From positions 1-11,720 of the forward strand of contig JBAYZQ010000062.1 of assembly GCA_041672385.1 (NCBI GenBank): a stretch of 11,720 nucleotides of DNA, read 5' to 3'. Below the pieces are notes generated by a model, which was not told the DNA's origin, did not search any database, and worked only from the letters and a program-made list of their open reading frames with translations. A program made the position numbers and the translations under genes. This document shows, piece after piece, positions 6,786-11,720 of the stretch (positions are counted from its first letter, which is position 1; each line of letters begins with the position of its first letter). This stretch comes from JBAYZQ01 sp041672385 (GTDB lineage Bacteria > Spirochaetota > Spirochaetia > Sphaerochaetales > Sphaerochaetaceae).

Positions 6786-8750
6786 ATGGAAGAAGAAATT
6801 TATAAAAATTGGACAAAAACCTTAAAACGATATAAAAAACGGGAAATATGTGTGAATGATGAGAAAAATTGCCTTCTTTTTGAAAAATTTGAAGAATTTT
6901 CCGAAAAAGTGAAAGAAGATTTTGATGGTGATATTAAAAATCTTTTTTCAATTCATTTTTCTTTCTTCTTTCCATTCTTTACTGAACTTTTAAGTGATAA
7001 TAAAATTGAAAAAGTTGAACTTTATATGAATCAGGAAATGGTTTTCTGTCTTAATCATAATATTAAAGATTCGCTAGTTTATAAATTATTAATGATAGTG
7101 CAAGCTAAAATTTATGTTAAGAAGGATGATTTTAAGAAAGCTGAACCAATAATTGATGAAGTTTTACCTATTTTTGAAAATGAGTTTGGCATAGACAGTC
7201 TTGAGTGTTTAGCTGTTTTAGATGTGAAATCCGATATTCTTTACCTAAAAGGTGAATTTCAACTTTGCTATGATTTAAGTAAGAATATTTATGAAAATTA
7301 TAAAATGAAATTTGGAGAACTAGATGAGAGAACTTTAGTAGCAGAGACAAAAATGCAAGTCTATTTCTCATCTATAACTCCTGTTGTTGAGGTTCTTTCT
7401 TTAGAAAAACAATTACTTGAGAAGAAATTAAAAGTCTTTGGTCCAATGCATCCAGAAACCCTTCTTACTGAAAATAATTATTTAGACGTGTTAATTGATA
7501 TAAATGATGAGACAAAGACTGGAATAAAAATTGAAGATTTGAAACACTCAATAGAAGATTTGTTACAAAAACAAAAAGAAGTAACAGGAAAAGAAACTTG
7601 GGAAGTTTATAGAACAAAAGCAAGTTTAGCAAGATTTTATTATAATAATAATGAAGAAGAAAAAGCTTTAAAAATGCAATATGCAATTTATGAGTTTTTT
7701 AAGAAAGTTTATGGTCCGAACAATCTTAAAACTATGAATATTCAAACTGAAATAGTCAATACCATTACCTATTTGGGAAGAACTGAAATTGCTTTAAGCC
7801 TTCAAGAACAAATTGTAAAAAAATATAAAACAATCTTTGGATTTACACATCCTAATACATTAGATGCTCGTTATAACTTCTTTGTAATTCTTTATATTTT
7901 AGAAGATTATCAAATGGCTGAAGAAGTAATTTCTTCTCTTGTCTTGGATTTTCGCCAAGTTCTTGGAGAAGATACTATTACAACTTTAAATGCTGAATAT
8001 ATGCATGCCAAAGTATGCCATGAGCTTAACAAAGAAGACGAGGCTCTTGAAATTCTAAAAAAAATTGAAGTCTTTGAAGCAAAGTTAGAAGACACCAAAG
8101 TTTTGAATTACAGATTTCTAGCAGTACAAATTTTAATGTCCAAGGGTGATTATACCAATGCTTTAAATCAAATGGAAAAGTTGAAAAACACCAAAGATTT
8201 GGAAAACTTGGAATATGATTTAGAAGAAATCTACGAAATGGAAGTAGTTTGTTACAAAGAACTAGAAAAGTTTGATAAAGCTTTAGTCTCACAAGAAAAA
8301 TTAATTGATTCTTTCAAAGATTTTGGAGAAGATGATTTAAGAGATGAAGAAGCAGCGGAAGAAAAAGGAAACTTGATGATACAAAGTGGAAAACTGAATG
8401 AAGCTTTGGATTTGTTTTATCAAAACATCCAAAAAGCAATTGAAAAGTTTGGTGAAGATTCCATGGAAGTTAATCATTTTAAGCACAATTACGCTATTAC
8501 TCTCTATGAACAAGAGATGTTTGAAGAGGCTTTTGCCGTTCAGAGAGAAGTAGTAAGGCGCTATGAAGATAATTTTGGAAAGGATGATAACCTAACAATT
8601 CAAGCAGAAATTAATATGATACTCATTTTAAAAGCTTTAGGCAGAGAAAAAGAAACTCTGTCTAGGATTAATAATCTTAAACAGAGTTTAGAAAGCGATA
8701 AAATTGATAAAAAATTCAGTCAAGCCATTTCTTCTTTGACTGAAGAATAA
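6786..8750 (+). CDS. Large cytoplasmic tetratricopeptide-repeat protein, kinesin-light-chain-like (function unknown)
   Basis: I recognise the architecture but not a specific function. After about 90 N-terminal residues that look helical with a Phe-rich stretch near 61-68, the protein is a continuous array of helix pairs. A consensus FGxxHPxTL recurs at residues 134, 176, 218, 309, 351, 393, 513, 555 and 597. Spacing is exactly 42 within each of the three triplets, and degenerate units fill the gaps (TGKETWEV at 267; units near 435 and 472). This 42-residue form is the TPR_10/TPR_12 type found in kinesin light chains and in many bacterial scaffold or sensor proteins. There is no signal peptide, membrane span, kinase, protease, NTPase or DNA-binding domain. 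The composition is rich in Glu and Lys. Protein-protein scaffolding is the reasonable inference. It has its own promoter, and its stop abuts the convergent symporter gene. Confidence 0.88.
   Translation: MEEEIYKNWTKTLKRYKKREICVNDEKNCLLFEKFEEFSEKVKEDFDGDIKNLFSIHFSFFFPFFTELLSDNKIEKVELYMNQEMVFCLNHNIKDSLVYKLLMIVQAKIYVKKDDFKKAEPIIDEVLPIFENEFGIDSLECLAVLDVKSDILYLKGEFQLCYDLSKNIYENYKMKFGELDERTLVAETKMQVYFSSITPVVEVLSLEKQLLEKKLKVFGPMHPETLLTENNYLDVLIDINDETKTGIKIEDLKHSIEDLLQKQKEVTGKETWEVYRTKASLARFYYNNNEEEKALKMQYAIYEFFKKVYGPNNLKTMNIQTEIVNTITYLGRTEIALSLQEQIVKKYKTIFGFTHPNTLDARYNFFVILYILEDYQMAEEVISSLVLDFRQVLGEDTITTLNAEYMHAKVCHELNKEDEALEILKKIEVFEAKLEDTKVLNYRFLAVQILMSKGDYTNALNQMEKLKNTKDLENLEYDLEEIYEMEVVCYKELEKFDKALVSQEKLIDSFKDFGEDDLRDEEAAEEKGNLMIQSGKLNEALDLFYQNIQKAIEKFGEDSMEVNHFKHNYAITLYEQEMFEEAFAVQREVVRRYEDNFGKDDNLTIQAEINMILILKALGREKETLSRINNLKQSLESDKIDKKFSQAISSLTEE
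7185..8699 (+). repeat. Protein-level tandem array of about twelve 42-residue TPR units
   Basis: The unit boundaries, by first residue, are 134, 176, 218, 267, 309, 351, 393, about 435, about 472, 513, 555 and 597. All spacings are 42 except 218-267 (49) and two imperfect units between 435 and 513. The best consensus linkers are FGPMHPETL and FGFTHPNTL. The DNA copies have diverged, so this is an old protein repeat and not a recent DNA duplication. Confidence 0.85.
8709..8744 (-). terminator. Rho-independent terminator of the symporter unit, inside the TPR coding region
   Basis: A perfect nine-base inverted repeat, TTCAGTCAA (8715-8723) and TTGACTGAA (8736-8744), encloses a 12-base loop. Read on the minus strand, the stem runs straight into a T-rich tract (complement of the six A at 8709-8714) and begins six bases after the symporter stop codon. 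On the plus strand it is followed only by GAATAACTATTTTA, so it should work much less well for the TPR gene, whose last codons it occupies. Confidence 0.7.
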
Positions 8751-10184
8751 CTATTTTACACTATTCCTTATTTCTTTATTTACATAGAAAAATTTTGATT
8801 TATCTTTCCAGGCTCTTTTATTTGACATTTTTGTGTAAAAGAACAAGAAAGCAAGTAAATAAATTACAGCAACTCCTAATGCAATCATAGAGTATTTAGG
8901 ATCTCCAGTTGCATAAGTTTTGGCTGGTAAATTAACCGTCAATATTATTGGTATAGCACAAGGAAGAATCAAACCACTAGCTTTTGCATAATCTTCAGCT
9001 ACAGGAGTCTCAAAATTTGGATCTACAATTCTTAAAAGAGCTAACCCTGTTGGAAGGGTTCCCGTTGAAGAACCAAATATCAAAAGAGTTCTATAAAATT
9101 GGTTATCATCAAAAAGTCTACTGGTATACAGAGGCAAAAGAAAGACTGTGATAAAGATTCCCAAAATAAGTAATAAAATTACCGGTCCCCAATAATTTGA
9201 CATTGAGACAATGCTTATAGCCCCTAGAGAAGCACAGACAGTAGTATCAACACTTAGTCCTGTAATTCTATTCAAAGTTCCATTATCAACGCTTTTGTCT
9301 AAATCATTTTTTTCTAATATTTTTCTTACTACTATTGCAACAAGACAACTGAAAACAAAGTTTATTCCCCAAAGGCTGTTTGCTAATTCCAATCCCATAG
9401 GACCAAGAAGCCCAAGTAAAGCTTGAATTCCAGTAAGGAAAGCCCAGCTAATGAAATAACAAAGGAATATCAAAGCAAAGTGATAGGTCAAAGTGTCTAT
9501 TGATTCACTATTTGTAGTTAGCTTTGATCCTTCTATTTTATGAAGAGACAAAAAACCAGTTTGTGTTTCTGTTGAACGAAGTCTTTTGATTTGTTCATCA
9601 TTCATCCAGCCTCTTTTTATTCCAATGTTAATAAGGATTACACCTCCAATTGAACCTATTATGAATCCAAGAGCTGCCATAGTAAGTCCTACAGAAGAAG
9701 CTCCAGTAAATCCTAGAGGTTCCCAAACAATACTCATAGAATAAGCCTGACCAGGTCCTAGTTCAAAACCAAGGGGAAGTGAATAAGCAATTGTTGGGAA
9801 AAGATCTGGATATACTGTTGAGGTAAGAATAAAGACTAAAATAAGGCTTAAAGTTACTTGAAGACCATATTGACCAAGTATTGCAACTGTTGTTTGCTTT
9901 ACAGATCTTTTAATTTTTCCAGTCTTTTTTTCTTCAGGGTGAACCCTTAACATCATCGAAATAAATGAAATATTTAATAGATGATAAACCAAAGTTCCTA
10001 AAAATTGGGTATTTAGATCTAATTTTGGGGCAAACACATTGTAGAATATTAAAAGAATAAATCCTCCAAGAATTGAAGAAGGAATTAAAAATTTTTGGAA
10101 AATTTTAATTTTGGACCGCAAAAGTACACCTAAAAGCATTGCAATAGAAATAATGAAAACGTGAATTAATACGCTAAAGTTCAT
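8751..10184 (-). CDS. gltS: Sodium/glutamate symporter, GltS (ESS) family
   Basis: This is a predicted inner-membrane Na+-coupled glutamate transporter with roughly ten to twelve hydrophobic segments in two related halves. The first half carries GFELGPGQAYSM (139-150) before WEPLGFTGASSVGLTMAALG, the region equivalent to the re-entrant loop of E. coli GltS. The second half carries GSSTGTLPTGLALLRIVDP (371-389), the matching signature. At 477 residues it is longer than E. coli GltS (about 400). The extra length lies mainly in a hydrophilic stretch at about 189-230 and a basic C-terminal tail after 451. Family assignment is firm. Glutamate as substrate is inferred, because this longer branch is less studied. 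The ATG overlaps the upstream acyltransferase stop by one base (TAATG) and has GGAG eight bases ahead (10193-10196), consistent with translational coupling. The terminator lies just past its stop codon. Confidence 0.85.
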   Translation of the reverse strand: MNFSVLIHVFIISIAMLLGVLLRSKIKIFQKFLIPSSILGGFILLIFYNVFAPKLDLNTQFLGTLVYHLLNISFISMMLRVHPEEKKTGKIKRSVKQTTVAILGQYGLQVTLSLILVFILTSTVYPDLFPTIAYSLPLGFELGPGQAYSMSIVWEPLGFTGASSVGLTMAALGFIIGSIGGVILINIGIKRGWMNDEQIKRLRSTETQTGFLSLHKIEGSKLTTNSESIDTLTYHFALIFLCYFISWAFLTGIQALLGLLGPMGLELANSLWGINFVFSCLVAIVVRKILEKNDLDKSVDNGTLNRITGLSVDTTVCASLGAISIVSMSNYWGPVILLLILGIFITVFLLPLYTSRLFDDNQFYRTLLIFGSSTGTLPTGLALLRIVDPNFETPVAEDYAKASGLILPCAIPIILTVNLPAKTYATGDPKYSMIALGVAVIYLLAFLFFYTKMSNKRAWKDKSKFFYVNKEIRNSVK

Positions 10185-11371
10185 TAATGTTTCTCCTTTT
10201 TATTAGCTTGAAAATTGGTAAAAAAGTCAAAATACTTTAAAGAACATCCATCTGGCAATAATCTAATTCTATATTGAGTATTGTTATGATAAAGTTCAAT
10301 AGTTTGTTTTGAGTTTAATATTAAAGAATTCATTTTTTCAAAATCTAAAATGAATTCTTTATCTTTATAGAAAATGTTAATAGCAGAATCTTTTAGAGAA
10401 ATTTTAAAGTCTTTAGAAAGGGTTTTAAGTTTTCTCTTCTCCAATATTTGAAATAGTATACCTCTCTCTGTAGGGAAACTTTCAATTTTTTTTAGTTGTT
10501 GGATTTCCCACTTTCTCCATTCACTGACTTTGGTAAAATTATGGTCTAAAGATTTAAGTCTTAGAAAATTATCCATTGAAGTTTCAATTTTGCAATTTTT
10601 ACACACCGCTTTTTTACCAGTTGTTTCCAGGCTGTCAATTGAGCCACATTTTGGACATAAATATAAAATTCTTTGAAGACCAGAAACATTATTTTTTGAA
10701 GGAAATTCTATTTTGTTTTCTTCTTCCCAAGTATCATGTGAAAAATTGAGTCTTGAATTAATGGTTTTGTGAAGTTTTTCTATTGTAAGATCTTTATAAT
10801 CTTCTGGGAAAAGAATGCTTGAAATATTTACAGTAATTCCACCTTTTCTAGGATAAGAAGCCCAACGAGGTTTTTTAGCATAAGCACCTTCTAAGTTTAG
10901 AAAAATCACAGGAACTTTGAACATCCTCACCATTTTAGCTGTTGTATTAAGTTTTAATGGAAGAAAATCACCATCCCAGGTTCTATTTCCCTCAGGGAAA
11001 ATACCAACACAGTTACCAGCTTTTAAAGCCTTTTTGACATTCATTATTGTTGAAAGATCACTTCTTCCCTGTTGTTTAGAAATACAAGTTGCACCTTTAC
11101 TAAGAACAAAGCTTACAAATTTTAATTTAAATAAATAGGCTCCACTTACCCATCGAATATGAAACGGAATTAAGGTGGATATGAAACATGGGTCTATAAT
11201 ATGGCAATGATTTGCCATAATTATACAAGCCCCTGGAACCTTGTCTAATAATTCTTTATTTTTTAGTTTTAATTTGTATCTTTTCTTTAGGTATACACCA
11301 TAAGTTACAGCAGCAAATTTTACTAACCAAGGTCTCTTTCTAGCCTTCTTTAATTGTTTTTTATTTTCCAT
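10184..11371 (-). CDS. plsC: PlsC-type 1-acyl-sn-glycerol-3-phosphate acyltransferase with added zinc ribbon and C-terminal domain
   Basis: Residues about 15-215 form the acyltransferase domain: catalytic HX4D box NHCHIID (54-60, H55 and D60), FPEGNRTWDG (125-134, phosphate-binding), and the later VPVIFLNLEGAY (153-164). The expected activity is acylation of lysophosphatidic acid to phosphatidic acid at the inner membrane. A C4 zinc ribbon follows, C239-x2-C242…C257-x2-C260. About 125 further residues come next; 325-384 alternate in a beta-strand pattern reminiscent of small PH-like domains, which I cannot confirm. Canonical PlsC is about 240 residues, so the extra 155 residues are notable and may mark a specialised acyltransferase rather than the housekeeping enzyme. 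The ATG at 11371-11369 has only a weak GGAT upstream, but the spacing to the HX4D box is normal. It is first in a two-gene unit with gltS. Confidence 0.85.
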   Translation of the reverse strand: MENKKQLKKARKRPWLVKFAAVTYGVYLKKRYKLKLKNKELLDKVPGACIIMANHCHIIDPCFISTLIPFHIRWVSGAYLFKLKFVSFVLSKGATCISKQQGRSDLSTIMNVKKALKAGNCVGIFPEGNRTWDGDFLPLKLNTTAKMVRMFKVPVIFLNLEGAYAKKPRWASYPRKGGITVNISSILFPEDYKDLTIEKLHKTINSRLNFSHDTWEEENKIEFPSKNNVSGLQRILYLCPKCGSIDSLETTGKKAVCKNCKIETSMDNFLRLKSLDHNFTKVSEWRKWEIQQLKKIESFPTERGILFQILEKRKLKTLSKDFKISLKDSAINIFYKDKEFILDFEKMNSLILNSKQTIELYHNNTQYRIRLLPDGCSLKYFDFFTNFQANKKEKH

Positions 11372-11404
11372 CTTTTATCCAAATTATTCATATTATTTTA
11401 AGTT

Positions 11405-11434
11405 ATTATTACATAAGATAAGCTTGTTTGTCTA
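11405..11434 (-). promoter_or_regulatory. Candidate promoter for the plsC-gltS unit
   Basis: On the minus strand, TAGACA (11434-11429) is followed after 18 bases by AATAAT (11410-11405), preceded by TGT as in an extended -10 element. The predicted start near 11398 leaves a leader of about 27 bases. The match is moderate in very AT-rich DNA, so another hexamer pair could be the real one. Confidence 0.35.
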
Positions 11435-11545
11435 GAAAAATACAAATTTCTTGAAACTGTTAATAAAGGAAACCACTCATTTATCCATCATAATGAACAA
11501 AAGTTTACCCACACTATATATTTTAACCTATTTTACGATAAAGTA

Positions 11546-11574
11546 TTGCAAGAACCCTCATATTTTTTTATTGT
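11546..11574 (+). promoter_or_regulatory. Candidate promoter for asd
   Basis: TTGCAA (11546-11551) and TATTGT (11569-11574) are 17 bases apart, each matching the sigma70 consensus at four of six positions. The start would fall near 11581, giving a leader of about 20 bases with GAAGG (11590-11594) six bases before the ATG at 11601. The pair is flanked by TTTACGA (11532-11538) and its inverted copy TCGTAAA (11574-11580). Confidence 0.35.
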
Positions 11575-11590
11575 CGTAAATAAAAATATG
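11559..11590. repeat. AT-rich inverted repeat just upstream of asd
   Basis: CATATTTTT (11559-11567) is the exact reverse complement of AAAAATATG (11582-11590). An inner TTTA/TAAA pairing (11567-11570 with 11577-11580) could extend the stem. It spans the predicted -10 and transcription start, so an operator-like or purely compositional origin fits better than a terminator. Confidence 0.4.
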
Positions 11591-11600
11591 AAGGTTGTTT

Positions 11601-11720
11601 ATGCATAATAAAATCAAAGTAGCAGTTATCGGATCTACAGGAGCAGTTGGACAAGTATTCTTATGGATGTTAAAAGATCATCCATGGTTTGAAGTAAGCT
11701 ATTTGACCGCATCATCCTCG
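11601..11720 (+). CDS. asd: Aspartate-semialdehyde dehydrogenase, first 40 codons only (archaeal/fungal type)
   Basis: The reading frame runs off the right edge after exactly 40 codons. The N-terminus is a Rossmann NADP-binding start, VAVIGSTGAVGQ (residues 7-18, G-x-x-G-x-V-G), followed by LKDHPWFEVSYLTASSS. The HPWFEV block is characteristic of the archaeal/fungal-type enzyme, whereas the usual proteobacterial enzyme differs here. The enzyme reduces aspartyl-4-phosphate to aspartate semialdehyde, the branch point to lysine/diaminopimelate, threonine and methionine. The catalytic Cys and His lie outside the window. The start is supported by GAAGG six bases upstream; the ATG at 11588 is out of frame. 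It is transcribed divergently from plsC-gltS. Confidence 0.85.
   Translation, partial: MHNKIKVAVIGSTGAVGQVFLWMLKDHPWFEVSYLTASSS

Noticed and set aside
7185..8699. Recent DNA-level tandem duplication in the TPR gene
   Set aside because: The 42-residue period is seen only in the protein; the nucleotide copies are not alike.
11372..11600. Riboswitch (for example lysine type) or small RNA in the plsC/asd divergent gap
   Set aside because: The predicted leaders are only about 20-30 bases and no complex conserved secondary structure is visible; the region looks like two promoters back to back.

Overview
The window is AT-rich, densely packed bacterial DNA. The best guess at the source is a host-associated or fermentative spirochaete of the Treponema/Sphaerochaeta type. 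The clues are a periplasmic binding protein whose signal peptide ends LFA-TGTTEA with no usable lipobox (implying a periplasm), a PnrA-style purine nucleoside importer, and the start of an aspartate-semialdehyde dehydrogenase of the archaeal/fungal type. The taxonomic guess is inference; no rRNA or other marker is present.

Positions 1-6699 (+ strand) form one tight transcription unit. It encodes the 3' part of an ADP-ribosylglycohydrolase-family protein (its 5' end lies outside the window), a BMP/PnrA-type nucleoside-binding protein, a double-cassette ABC ATPase, two LivH/LivM-fold permeases and a nucleoside hydrolase. The likely logic is capture and import of intact nucleosides, followed by cleavage of the N-glycosidic bond inside the cell to give base plus ribose. 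The first gene adds a second predicted N-glycosidic-bond hydrolase whose substrate is unknown. A strong hairpin with a U-tract separates the binding-protein gene from the transporter genes, and its 5' arm can also pair with the ATPase ribosome binding site.

Positions 6700-8750 (+ strand) hold a single gene behind a near-consensus sigma70 promoter. It encodes a 654-residue cytoplasmic protein made almost entirely of 42-residue kinesin-light-chain-like TPR units. No catalytic domain was recognised.

Positions 8751-11371 (- strand) hold a two-gene unit: a PlsC-type acyltransferase with an added zinc ribbon and C-terminal beta-rich domain, then a GltS-family sodium/glutamate symporter. The two genes overlap by one base (TAATG). 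The symporter and TPR genes converge with no base between their stop codons, and the symporter's apparent terminator lies inside the last codons of the TPR gene.

Positions 11372-11600 are a divergent promoter region. The first 40 codons of asd (+ strand) run off the right edge. No rRNA, tRNA, CRISPR array, insertion sequence or phage gene was seen, and no gene-free stretch exceeds 300 bases.
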